Positions 51,176 to 60,089 of a stretch of DNA of 60,144 bases are shown here, piece by piece (the first letter of the stretch is position 1; the number at the start of each line of letters is the position of its first letter). This DNA comes from Alangreenwoodia sp964438605 (GTDB lineage: Bacteria > Bacillota > Clostridia > Peptostreptococcales > Anaerovoracaceae): positions 1 through 60,144 of the forward strand of contig CAYTKT010000008.1 of NCBI GenBank assembly GCA_964438605.1, read 5' to 3'. Below the pieces are notes generated by a model. That model was not told the origin of the DNA. It searched no databases and saw only the letters and a list, made by a program, of their open reading frames with translations. The position numbers were made by a program, and so were the translations under genes.

Positions 51176-52915
51176 ATGGAGAAAGTAAAAAGACCGGCGG
51201 GGCTAATCCTTGCAGCGGGATTTTCGTCGAGGATGAAGGGATTTAAGCCGCTGATGAAGATTGGCACGCAAAATCCGCTGGAAATCCTGATCAATCATTT
51301 CAGGATAGCTGGGATCGAGGATATTTTTGTGGTGACTGGATATAATGCCGATATTATCAGTCATTTTCTTCAGGATAAGGGTGTTCGGATTATATACAAT
51401 GAGAATTATGCAGAAGGAATGTTTACCTCGGTCAGAAAGGGTGTCAGGGCGGCGCTGGAAAACGGGAATGACTGTTTCCTGATGACGCCGGTCGATATTC
51501 CGCTGATTCCGCCGTATATTATGAAGGCGGTGCTAAACCGGCAGAAAAAGGAGCCGGAAAAGTTTATTGTGCCGTGTTATCAGGGGAAAAAGGGGCATCC
51601 GTTGTCGATTCCGGGATGTTTTGCACAGGAGGTGCTGGAAGGCGAGACTGAGAACGGCATGAAGTCTGTCACGTCACGTCACGAGGCTGACATGGTTTAC
51701 GTGGAGACGAACTGTAAAGGGATCATTCTCGATATGGACACGCAGGAGGCTTATGCGGCGCTGATCAGCTATTATAATGAAAACAAATATCCGACTGAGG
51801 AACAGTGCAGAAAAATTATGGATCGTATGGGAACACCCTCTCACGTAATCCGGCATTGTGAGGCTGTTGCTCACACGGCCGTCTGCATTGCGTCAGCGCT
51901 TAACGAGCATGGGTATCATCTTGAAATTCCGCTGATCCGGGCTGCGGGTATGCTTCACGATGCGCTGCGCGTCCGTAAGAAGCACTGGCTGGCTGGTTCG
52001 AAGATGGCGCTCGATTACGGTTATCCCGAAGTCGCGGAGATTATCGAGGAGCACATGAATTATATTCATCCGTCGCCTGTTTTCGAGATTACGGAAAAGG
52101 ATTTGATCTGTTTGGCCGATAAGCTGCGCCAGGAGGATAAGCTGGTAACTCTGGACGAGCGCCTGGAGCCTGTCAGAAAACGATGGAACGGGGATTCCGA
52201 GGCGCTGGCCGTTATTGAGACGAAGATTAAAGCGGCGCAGGGCGTTATGGATTTTATTGAGAGAATCATCGGCATCAATGTATATGATTTGCTGCGCAAG
52301 GACGACCTGGAACAAAACGGCGGCGGGAAGGCAGAGGGAAAGCCGGCGAGGCGCCTGATTCTTGTGCGTCACGGTGAAACGCAGCGTCATCGTGACAAGG
52401 TGTTTATGGGGCAATATGACGTGCCTCTTGATCCTGAGGGGAAGGAACAATGCACGCTCGTTGGGCTTGAGCTTCAGCATTTTGATATAAACACAGATAA
52501 GATTTATACGAGCGATCTGCGGCGCGCCAGAGAGAGCGCGAAGATTATTTCAAAGATTCTCGATTCGCGGCCTGAGGTCGTTCAGCTTCCGGAACTTCGT
52601 GAAATATCGCTCGGTTCATGGGAAGGGAAGTTTATCAGCGATATTCGGCGGGATTATCCGCGGGAATATGAAGAACGCGGGAAAAATCTGCTGACTTACA
52701 GGATTGACGATGAAGCTGAAACTTACACAGAGCTGCAAGACCGCGTGATGAAGAAGGTAAATGAACTGATCCGTGAGACGGATGGAGATCTCGTGATTGT
52801 GGCGCACTCCGGCGTGAACCGGGTGATTATGTGCAGCATGACGGGTAGGGAACTTGAGGATATTTTAAAGATTGAGTTCGGCAGAGGCACGTATCAGATT
52901 CTCGACATTTCATAG
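51176..52915 (+). CDS. Three-domain protein: MobA-like nucleotidyltransferase, HD hydrolase and histidine phosphatase
   Basis: This 579-residue protein joins a MobA/MocA-type NTP transferase (about 1-195; LILAAGFSSRMKGFKPLM, TPVDIPLIPP), an HD domain (about 210-370; HCEAVAHTAV, GMLHDALR, EEHMNY, LADKL) and a phosphoglycerate-mutase-like phosphatase (about 395-579; LVRHGET, the second-arginine segment TSDLRRARESAK, SLGSWEGK, VAHSGVNR). All three appear catalytically intact. Nucleotidyltransferases of this group add CMP or GMP to molybdopterin or act on related sugars. The combination suggests synthesis and hydrolysis of one nucleotide-linked compound. GGAG precedes the ATG. No molybdenum enzyme is nearby. 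Confidence 0.85.
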   Translation: MEKVKRPAGLILAAGFSSRMKGFKPLMKIGTQNPLEILINHFRIAGIEDIFVVTGYNADIISHFLQDKGVRIIYNENYAEGMFTSVRKGVRAALENGNDCFLMTPVDIPLIPPYIMKAVLNRQKKEPEKFIVPCYQGKKGHPLSIPGCFAQEVLEGETENGMKSVTSRHEADMVYVETNCKGIILDMDTQEAYAALISYYNENKYPTEEQCRKIMDRMGTPSHVIRHCEAVAHTAVCIASALNEHGYHLEIPLIRAAGMLHDALRVRKKHWLAGSKMALDYGYPEVAEIIEEHMNYIHPSPVFEITEKDLICLADKLRQEDKLVTLDERLEPVRKRWNGDSEALAVIETKIKAAQGVMDFIERIIGINVYDLLRKDDLEQNGGGKAEGKPARRLILVRHGETQRHRDKVFMGQYDVPLDPEGKEQCTLVGLELQHFDINTDKIYTSDLRRARESAKIISKILDSRPEVVQLPELREISLGSWEGKFISDIRRDYPREYEERGKNLLTYRIDDEAETYTELQDRVMKKVNELIRETDGDLVIVAHSGVNRVIMCSMTGRELEDILKIEFGRGTYQILDIS

Positions 52916-53255
52916 TTGGAATCAGATGTCAGCTTCCATCTGTCGCATTATGGCATCATCAGATTTCGATATTTCGCAGCTGAAATTTAAGAGAAAATGT
53001 AAATCCGGATAGAAATTCTGACAGATCTGAATAAACTGATCCGCTGCGCCATGGTGAGACTGTTGCAAAAAACTTCTGTCTGAAGTTTTCCCGTTGACCG
53101 TCCTGTTTAAAACGTCATCCGGCAGGCGATTGCGTGCGTTTCTGCTGCAGATTTTTATTAAAGCTGTTTTACAGCAGTCCTTTTTTGGCCGGAAAGAATT
53201 TTATTCAGTCTAAGAAACCCCTTTTCATCGTATATTACGGTGGGAGGGTTTTTTT
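52916..53255. other. Intergenic stretch
   Basis: No gene. AAACCC (about 53214) and GGGTTT (about 53247) could pair as a weak terminator overlapping the ribosome binding site of the next frame. Confidence 0.35.
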
Positions 53256-53786
53256 ATGGCCGGAACGGGAAGAAGAAAGCGAGCGGAAAGAAACAGGAAC
53301 AGACAAGAATATGGGAAGAGGAAGCTGCAGATTCAGGTCTGTCTTTTGATCGTTATCGGGGTGCTGCTGGTCAGGCGGTTTGTGGGCACTGACGGCCGGT
53401 TTGTAGGCGCGGCTATGGAATATTATGGAAGGGATTATTCCGTTGAGGAAGTGGCTGAAGCTCTGTCAGACGGACTGAAACAGGTGGCGAAACTGCCGGG
53501 CAAGCTGCATGAAATGAGCAGGTTGCCGGCGGGCGGATCGCCGAATCGATCATTACGTATTTCGTCGGAGAACAGGCGGGCACGCGGGACGGTTACTTTT
53601 TTTTCAAAAGTATTTGCAGTTTTTGTTTTCTTTTCAGGAATTTACTTGGTAAAATACAAGAAAGCGAATATTATAATCTCATTTTCCGCTGTCTATTTCT
53701 GGCGGATGGTGGAGCGGGAAAATGAAAACCGTCTTTGCCTGAGGGCGGAGGCTAAATGGAAGGAACGACAACAAAGAGATCAATGA
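53256..53786 (+). CDS. Small membrane protein of unknown function, possibly truncated
   Basis: This 176-residue frame starts with a strongly basic stretch (RRKRAERNRNRQ) and one membrane segment (about 26-40), then an outside part rich in charged residues; a second hydrophobic segment is at about 117-137. GGGAGG lies 8 bases before the ATG. In many Clostridia a SpoIVFA-like M23 peptidase and an M50 protease precede the TIGR03960 gene; the N-terminal layout here fits the first, but no LytM domain or HxxxD is present. It may be a decayed version. The part after about residue 95 looks unlike normal coding sequence. Confidence 0.5.
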   Translation: MAGTGRRKRAERNRNRQEYGKRKLQIQVCLLIVIGVLLVRRFVGTDGRFVGAAMEYYGRDYSVEEVAEALSDGLKQVAKLPGKLHEMSRLPAGGSPNRSLRISSENRRARGTVTFFSKVFAVFVFFSGIYLVKYKKANIIISFSAVYFWRMVERENENRLCLRAEAKWKERQQRDQ

Positions 53787-53820
53787 TGATAAAAGGACAG
53801 AAAGAAAGGCAGCAGAATTA

Positions 53821-55680
53821 ATGAATCTTACCGGACGCATCGAAGAACTTCTGATGAGAGTCGAAAAACCGGCGGTCTATATGGGCGGCGAACTCTATTC
53901 ACGCGATAAAGATGGAGAGGCGGTCGACCTGAATTTCGGTTTCTGTTTTCCGGATACATATGAAATCGGAATGTCGTATCTGGGGCTTCAGATTATATAT
54001 CATGTGTTAAATGAAATAGACGGCGTCTTCTGCCAGCGTTTTTTCGCTCCGGGGGCGGATATGGAGGCGCTGATGCGTGAGAATGACATTCCGCTGTTTT
54101 CCATCGAAAAAAAGCAACCTGCCGCCGAAATGGACATCCTCGGTTTTACGCTGCAATATGAGCTTTCGTTTACGAATATTTTGAATATGCTCGCTCTTGC
54201 GGGCATACCGCTGCGCAGCGCCGACAGAGGAGATTCCTGGCCGGTCGTGGCTGCAGGCGGAAACTGTTCGTTTAATCCGGAGCCGTTGGCCGATATTTTT
54301 GATTTTTTTATGATAGGTGACGGCGAGGATATATTGAAGGAAGTTTCTGAAATAATTATTGCGCATAAGAAAAGTGGCGGTTCTAAGCGGAAACTTTTGG
54401 AAAAACTGGCCGCAGTCGAAGGCGTGTATGTACCGTCGTTTTACGAACCTGAATATGGTGAGGATGGAATTCTGACAGGCTGGCGCAGACTGTATGACGG
54501 CGCACCGGAAAAAATCAGAAAACGGATCGTCATGGACATGGACAATGTGGAATTTCCGCTGAAGCCGGTGGTGCCGTTTGTCGATGTCGTTCACGACAGA
54601 GCGATTATCGAACTGTTCCGTGGCTGTACGAGAGGCTGCCGATTCTGCCAGGCGGGAATGATCTGCCGGCCCGTGCGGGAGCGCAGCCGTCAAAAGGTTG
54701 TGGAATATGCGAAAGCGCAGCTCGACAATACGGGATATGACGAAATGTCGCTGTTGTCGCTGTCAACGAGTGATTATTCGGAGATCGAGCCTCTTGTATC
54801 TGAGCTGATGAAGGCGTGCAAGGCCAGAGAAGCGGGACTTTCTCTGCCGTCTTTGCGTCTGGATTCATTTTCGTATGACGTTTTGAATGAGATTCAGGAG
54901 TACCGGAAGACAGGGCTGACGTTTGCGCCGGAGGCGGGAACGCAGCGGCTGAGAAATATAATCAACAAGTCGATTACAGAGGAGCATATTTATTCGGCGG
55001 CAGAGCAGGCGATTCGTCTGGGTTATAATAATATTAAGCTGTATTTCATGATCGGACTGCCGGGGGAGACGGATGAGGATCTCGACGGCATCGCGGAAAT
55101 CGCGCGCAGGATGAATGAGATTTATCTTTCGGTGCGGGAGACGATGGAGAAGAAGGGCCGGTTTAATGTGACGGTCAGCGTTTCCAATTTCGTACCGAAA
55201 GCGCATACGCCGTTTCAGTGGGTGGCACAGAATACGCCGGAGGAGTTTCGCCGGAAGCATTATTATTTGAAGGACAGGCTGAGGATGAAAGGCGTTACGT
55301 TTCAGTATCACGGAACGGAGACGAGTTTTCTTGAAGCGGTGTTCGCGCGAGGGGACAGGCGCGTCTGTGAAACAATGATTCGGGCATGGGAACTGGGCTG
55401 TAAGTTTGACGGCTGGACGGAATATTTTGATTATCAGAAATGGCTTCAGGCATTTGAGGAAACGGGTGTGAAACCGGAATTTTATTCGCAGCGGCCGCGG
55501 TTTCGAGATGAAGTTCTGCCTTGGGATTTGATCGATTGCGGCGTGACGAAGGAGTACCTCTGGAGAGAATACGAGCGGGCGATGCAGGAGGTCCAGACGC
55601 CTGACTGCCGCAAGGGATGCACCGGCTGCGGACTGAAACGGTTTGTGGAGTGTCCGGTGTACGGCGGCGCACGGGCGTAA
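53821..55680 (+). CDS. TIGR03960-family B12-binding radical SAM protein
   Basis: This 619-residue protein has an N-terminal B12-binding-like region (about 20-190) and a radical SAM core with CTRGCRFC (about 270). EAGTQRLRNIINK and YFMIGLPGETDEDL follow, and the C-terminus has a cysteine cluster CRKGCTGCGLKRFVEC. The family is always followed by a DUF2344 (TIGR03936) gene, as here; its substrate is unknown, with a role in RNA modification often suspected. In other Clostridia the pair precedes RNase G, L21 and L27; here L21-L27 are 30 kb away. Confidence 0.92.
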   Translation: MNLTGRIEELLMRVEKPAVYMGGELYSRDKDGEAVDLNFGFCFPDTYEIGMSYLGLQIIYHVLNEIDGVFCQRFFAPGADMEALMRENDIPLFSIEKKQPAAEMDILGFTLQYELSFTNILNMLALAGIPLRSADRGDSWPVVAAGGNCSFNPEPLADIFDFFMIGDGEDILKEVSEIIIAHKKSGGSKRKLLEKLAAVEGVYVPSFYEPEYGEDGILTGWRRLYDGAPEKIRKRIVMDMDNVEFPLKPVVPFVDVVHDRAIIELFRGCTRGCRFCQAGMICRPVRERSRQKVVEYAKAQLDNTGYDEMSLLSLSTSDYSEIEPLVSELMKACKAREAGLSLPSLRLDSFSYDVLNEIQEYRKTGLTFAPEAGTQRLRNIINKSITEEHIYSAAEQAIRLGYNNIKLYFMIGLPGETDEDLDGIAEIARRMNEIYLSVRETMEKKGRFNVTVSVSNFVPKAHTPFQWVAQNTPEEFRRKHYYLKDRLRMKGVTFQYHGTETSFLEAVFARGDRRVCETMIRAWELGCKFDGWTEYFDYQKWLQAFEETGVKPEFYSQRPRFRDEVLPWDLIDCGVTKEYLWREYERAMQEVQTPDCRKGCTGCGLKRFVECPVYGGARA

Positions 55681-55704
55681 AACCGGGATAAAACAGGCGG
55701 GATC

Positions 55705-55824
55705 ATCCGGAAAAATGTGCGGGGATGCGGCCCGTGGTCTGACGGACGGTTGCCGGACTGTATGTTTTCAGGCCGCAATCGGCTGTGGGACGGGACGGGC
55801 TGTCTGATCCGGAAAAATGTACGG
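55705..55824. repeat. Direct repeat 102 bp apart between the radical SAM gene and its partner
   Basis: ATCCGGAAAAATGTRCGG occurs at 55705-55722 and 55807-55824 (17 of 18 identical), and the bases after each copy are also alike (CGTGGTCTGACG-like). This suggests a diverged tandem duplication of about 100 bp. Confidence 0.55.
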
Positions 55825-55877
55825 ACGGCAGGACGTGGCTTGCTGAAAACCTTTGATATGTAATAAATGAGGACGCT

Positions 55878-56690
55878 ATGGGACGATATCTGTTAAAATT
55901 TTCTAAGGAAAATAATCTGAAATATATTTCGCATTTGGACTTGCTTCGCCTGTTTCAACGGGCGTTTAAGCGGGCGAAGATTCAGCTTCGCTATTCGCAA
56001 GGGTATAATCCTCACGCGAAAATTGCGTTTTGTCAGCCTTTGTCGCTGGGATATGAGAGCGTCGGGGAGTACATGGAGTTTGAAACGACAGACAGCCGGG
56101 AAGGCGGTTTTTATCTTGAACGTTTAGCGGCGTGTATGCCTGTGGGGATTCGGTTGCTGGCGTGTTCGGAAATGTCGGAGACATCAAAGACGTCGCTGGC
56201 AGCGGTGATTACGCACGCGTCGTATGTGACGCGTTTTTACGGCGGGAAACAGGCTGGAGAATTGATGAGCAGGCGGCTTGCGGAATATATCCGCCAGGAA
56301 TCCATCATATGTGAGAAGTTGAATAAAAAGAAGAAAGTTGTTGAAATAGACATCAGGCCGCTGATCCTGTCGTTTTCGCTGGTTTCGGCACCAGCATCGG
56401 CATCGGGAGCAGACTCACTTTCGCTGTCGGCTTCAGTATCGGCATCAGAAGCTGACGTATCTTCGCCGTCCGTGCCGAAGGCGCCGCAGGATGATGGTGA
56501 AACGGTGTTTTCTATGACGCTGCGGACAGGCAGTGCGGGAAATTTGAATCCTGAAATGCTAGTAAGGTCGTTCTGCGAGTTCTGCGGGGTGGAATACATA
56601 CGCCATCAGTGGAATTACAGACGAACCGAGATGTTTTTTCAGCCGGAAAACGGCAGGGGTCTGGCGCCGCTGACGGAATTTGCGGGATAG
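55878..56690 (+). CDS. TIGR03936/DUF2344-family protein
   Basis: This 270-residue protein starts GRYLLKFSKENNLKYISHLD, the DUF2344 signature, with RAFKRAKIQLRYSQGYNPH and KIAFCQPLSLGYES next. It is the obligate partner of the radical SAM protein upstream. A stretch at about 175-215 is low in complexity (Ser, Ala, Glu, Asp), an insert absent from typical members. The end NYRRTEMFFQ is conserved. Start ATG lies in a weakly marked site (ATGAGGACGCT). Confidence 0.9.
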   Translation: MGRYLLKFSKENNLKYISHLDLLRLFQRAFKRAKIQLRYSQGYNPHAKIAFCQPLSLGYESVGEYMEFETTDSREGGFYLERLAACMPVGIRLLACSEMSETSKTSLAAVITHASYVTRFYGGKQAGELMSRRLAEYIRQESIICEKLNKKKKVVEIDIRPLILSFSLVSAPASASGADSLSLSASVSASEADVSSPSVPKAPQDDGETVFSMTLRTGSAGNLNPEMLVRSFCEFCGVEYIRHQWNYRRTEMFFQPENGRGLAPLTEFAG

Positions 56691-56866
56691 CTGCTGTGGA
56701 GTTTTTGGACAAAGTGTCTGCGGCGGCGAAAGAACTGCCCGATATTGGAACTGTTTGATTGCAAAGATTTAGTAGGGCTTAGTGAGATGACGATATAAAA
56801 TGCAGGAGTAATAGCAATATAGAAAAAATAATATTTATTTAAGATAGGAATGAGGAAATATCAGAA

Positions 56867-58234
56867 ATGACGGAAAAGATATATCAGAGACAGCCGTATT
56901 TGAAGGAGTACAGGACGAAAGTCGTCAGCGTGGAGGGAAATACGGTGGTGCTGGAATCGACAATTTTTGCGCCTGAGGCCGGTGGTCAGCCGTGCGATTT
57001 GGGAAGTATCGGCGGCCGGCCGCTCGCTGCGGTCAGAGAGAAAGATGGCGTCGTCTATCATGATCTGGCAGAATGTATCGGAGACGTGGCGAACAGCGGG
57101 GCGCAGGTCGCCACGCTGTTCGCCACAGGCCCGGACGGGAATCAGGCTGACGGCGCGAAGAAGGAGGGCACAATTTTATTCGGCGCGGGTTTAGAAAAAG
57201 GAGCGCCGGAAGTTTGTGAATCGAGCGCCGGCACAGGTGCATCGGGAATTGTTGAATCAGGTGCGCTGGAAGTTCTTGAACCGGGTGCAGAGGTGACACT
57301 GATGCTCGACTGGGAACGCCGATTCGACCATATGCAGAACCATCTTGGAGAGCATATGCTTTCCGGCCTTTTTAAATCGGAATATGGTGCGAACAATAAA
57401 GGGTTTCATATGGGAGAGGAGATCGCTTCATTTGACATTGATAGGAAGGAAATTACGCCTCAAATGCTGAGAAATATCGAGCAGAAGGCGAACAGGGCCG
57501 TTTATGCGGCGCTGCCGGTAAGGATCGACTTTATTGAAAGCGCGAAGGAGGCGAAAAAATTTCCGCTTCGAAAGCCGCTTGCGGTAGACGAGGATATTCT
57601 GATTGTCACGGTGGAAGGCATCGACTGCTGTGCCTGTTGCTGTCCGCATCCGTCAGATACGTCCCAGGTAGGCCTCATAAAGCTGCTGCGCACTGAAAAG
57701 TATAAGGGCATGACGCGGATTTATTTCAAGTGCGGCATCAGAGCGCTGCTCGATTACGAGCAGAAGCATGATGTAATTTCAGAACTTTGTGAAAAATATT
57801 CGGCAGATGAATTTACGCTGTTGGAAAAAGAGCGGATTGCCGAGGCGAAGCAGGAAAGTCTGCGCCGCGAACTAAATGGAATGAAGGACAGGTTTGCGGA
57901 AATTCAGGCAGAAGAATTGCTGAAGGATATGGGACATGCCGTGATTCACGAATTTGAAAGAGAAAGTATGGATGAACTCAAGAGGATTGCGAAGAAAGTG
58001 ACTGCGAAGACGGATCTACCGGTAATTTTGTCGTCAGCAAAAGATCTTTGCGTTTTTCTAACGCATACGGGAAAGAGTGAGTTTAAATGCGGCGCCATAG
58101 TCAAAGAGTTTGCCGTGGGCACGGGAGGAAAGGGCGGCGGCAGCGACACCCAGGCCCAGGCGATTTTTAATAACCTTGATACGATGCGCAATTTTGTTCT
58201 GATTGCCTCAGCGAGTGCCGGAAACGTCAGCTGA
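56867..58234 (+). CDS. Alanyl-tRNA editing protein (AlaX-L type with DHHA1 domain)
   Basis: This 455-residue free-standing homologue of the AlaRS editing domain clears Ser-tRNA(Ala). Zinc ligands are HLGEH (in HMQNHLGEHMLSG) and CxxxH in CACCCPHPSD. A helical region leads to a DHHA1 domain ending in GTGGKGGGSDTQAQA. Residues about 85-140 (Gly, Ala, Glu-rich) are an insertion just before the AlaRS-like core, reminiscent of the low-complexity insert in the preceding gene. The start ATG has no strong site; AGGAATGAGGA lies upstream. Confidence 0.9.
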   Translation: MTEKIYQRQPYLKEYRTKVVSVEGNTVVLESTIFAPEAGGQPCDLGSIGGRPLAAVREKDGVVYHDLAECIGDVANSGAQVATLFATGPDGNQADGAKKEGTILFGAGLEKGAPEVCESSAGTGASGIVESGALEVLEPGAEVTLMLDWERRFDHMQNHLGEHMLSGLFKSEYGANNKGFHMGEEIASFDIDRKEITPQMLRNIEQKANRAVYAALPVRIDFIESAKEAKKFPLRKPLAVDEDILIVTVEGIDCCACCCPHPSDTSQVGLIKLLRTEKYKGMTRIYFKCGIRALLDYEQKHDVISELCEKYSADEFTLLEKERIAEAKQESLRRELNGMKDRFAEIQAEELLKDMGHAVIHEFERESMDELKRIAKKVTAKTDLPVILSSAKDLCVFLTHTGKSEFKCGAIVKEFAVGTGGKGGGSDTQAQAIFNNLDTMRNFVLIASASAGNVS

Positions 58235-58615
58235 TCTATGCGTCACAGAATTCACGATGTCAAGCACCGAGAAACCTTGGTTGATTTTAAATCGTTCTGA
58301 ATGAATCTTAACCATTTGCGATATAAAGCGTTGTGGAAAGCCCCAAATGCAGAAATGTCGCGGAAAAATGCTGAAACAGCTGAATTGTGAAACAGCTGGC
58401 AGGTAGAAAAACAGGCGATTTAGAAAAAAAGAAATGAACTAGAGAAGGAAGAATCCTGAAAAATAATAAAATGCAGCGATGAGCCAAGCTCCGATTTGCT
58501 CACAGAGGTAATTCATATATAGTTAATTATAGTTAAATGTCCGAGGACAAACTGCAGTTTTGCAAAATGTGTTTTTCCCATCTCTGAACGAAACGTAAAA
58601 AGGAGGAGACAGACT
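58235..58615. other. Intergenic stretch before mtnA
   Basis: No gene. TATAGTTAATTATAGTTAA (about 58517-58535) is a short AT-rich repeat. I looked for SAM-I riboswitch and T-box motifs, as would fit a methionine-salvage gene, and found neither. Confidence 0.4.
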
Positions 58616-59710
58616 ATGAAGGAACAAAGGACGGATGGGTTGGATTTTGATTCGGTGGCTCTTTCCGAAGACGGACGGGCTCTTATTATCGTTGACCAGA
58701 CGCTTTTACCCGGAGAATTGAAATTTATTTCCCTGTCTGATCAGCGGGATATTCGGGAAGCGATCTATAAACTGCGGGTCAGAGGGGCTCCGGCTATCGG
58801 TGTGGCGGCGGCAATCGGGCTTTATCTGGCGGCGCTTGAAATTTCTGAAGAAGTTTCAGATGAGAACGTTTTCTTTGAACGTCTGGCGCAGGCAAAGCAG
58901 TACCTTCAAGAGGCGCGGCCTACGGCTGTCAATTTGAAATGGGCTCTCGACAGGATGTTGCGGTTTGCATCGGAGCAAAAGGGCCGCGGGGTCGGCGAAA
59001 TCGTAAATCTGATGAAGTCTGAGGCTCTGGCCATCCGCGACGAGGATATTAAAGTCTGCACAAAGATTGGCGAATACGGACTGACGCTTCTGAAAAAAGG
59101 TCAGGGAATCCTGACGCACTGTAATGCAGGCCATCTGGCATGTGTCAGATACGGCACGGCTACGGCGCCGATTTATCTGGGTCAGGAGCGGGGATATCAT
59201 TTTCGCGTGTTTGCTGATGAGACGAGGCCGCTGCTTCAGGGCGCGCGGCTGACTTCATTTGAACTGTCGCGGGCAGGTGTCGACGTGACGCTGATTTGCG
59301 ACAATATGGCGTCTTCCGTGATGCGAAAGGGCTGGGTTGACGCAGTAATTACGGGATGTGACAGAGTAGCGGCAAACGGGGATGCGGCAAATAAAATCGG
59401 GACTTCCGGCGTGGCGATTCTGGCAAAGCATTATGGGATCCCGTTTTATATTGCGGCGCCTACGTCGACGATTGATTTTAATACGCCCACAGGAAATGAT
59501 ATCGTCATTGAGGAACGTCCCGGTAATGAGATCAGCACCATGTGGTACAGCGAACCTATGGCGCCCGCGGGTGTTAAGACGTTTAACCCGTCGTTTGACG
59601 TGACAGATGCTCAATTGATCGCCGGACTGATTACGGAATACGGCGTGATTTATCCGCCGTATGACGTGTCGCTCCAAAAGTTGAAAGCGAAAATCGGCCG
59701 TGACCGTTGA
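58616..59710 (+). CDS. mtnA: S-methyl-5-thioribose-1-phosphate isomerase
   Basis: This 364-residue enzyme turns methylthioribose-1-phosphate into the ribulose form in methionine salvage. Hallmarks are VRGAPAIGVAAAIGL, LTHCNAGHLA, ETRPLLQGARLTSFEL, ITGCDRVAANGDAANKIGT and STIDF. Catalytic Cys and Asp are expected in VITGCDR and in the nearby loop. AAAAGGAGG lies 8 bases before the ATG. Other salvage genes are absent, so the true substrate might be a related 5-deoxyribose phosphate. Confidence 0.93.
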   Translation: MKEQRTDGLDFDSVALSEDGRALIIVDQTLLPGELKFISLSDQRDIREAIYKLRVRGAPAIGVAAAIGLYLAALEISEEVSDENVFFERLAQAKQYLQEARPTAVNLKWALDRMLRFASEQKGRGVGEIVNLMKSEALAIRDEDIKVCTKIGEYGLTLLKKGQGILTHCNAGHLACVRYGTATAPIYLGQERGYHFRVFADETRPLLQGARLTSFELSRAGVDVTLICDNMASSVMRKGWVDAVITGCDRVAANGDAANKIGTSGVAILAKHYGIPFYIAAPTSTIDFNTPTGNDIVIEERPGNEISTMWYSEPMAPAGVKTFNPSFDVTDAQLIAGLITEYGVIYPPYDVSLQKLKAKIGRDR

Positions 59711-60042
59711 AATCTGAAAAAACGTAAGTGCGATACGGTAAAATACAAGGATTAGGCGAGTTTTTAATGCGCTGTAAGGTGTAGAAATTATGGCGTATGA
59801 AATCATGAGTACGGACCGTTTTGGAAAGAGAAACGAGAAAATATGATATAAGAAAAATGGATTGTGATTTTTTATAGTACGTATCCTTTCTTTCCGGCCC
59901 GCTTGGAGCAGTCGTTTCAGGCGGGCACTTTTTCTCCGGTCAGTTGGATTACGCCACGCATAAATCTCCGAAAGGTGCAACAATGCGTACAACATTTTCA
60001 GGGTAAAATCAGGTTAAAGGATAAGCCATTAGACGAAAAAAG
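59711..60042. other. Intergenic stretch after mtnA
   Basis: AT-rich, with one 65-codon frame (59864-60061) that lacks a ribosome binding site and runs into the terminator, so I do not call it. Confidence 0.4.
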
Positions 60043-60085
60043 AAAGGCTGAAACCCGTTGAATCCAACGGTTTTCAACCTTTTTT
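60043..60085. terminator. Bidirectional terminator
   Basis: Positions 60043-60060 pair with 60065-60082 (18 bp, two mismatches) around an AATC loop. T's follow on the + strand; on the - strand TTTCTTTTTT follows, so it can serve mtnA and the minus-strand tRNA-like element. Confidence 0.75.
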
Positions 60086-60089
60086 GCTT

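Noticed and set aside
58235..58615. SAM riboswitch or T-box upstream of mtnA
   Set aside because: No SAM-I core or T-box AGGGTGGNACCGCG sequence is present.
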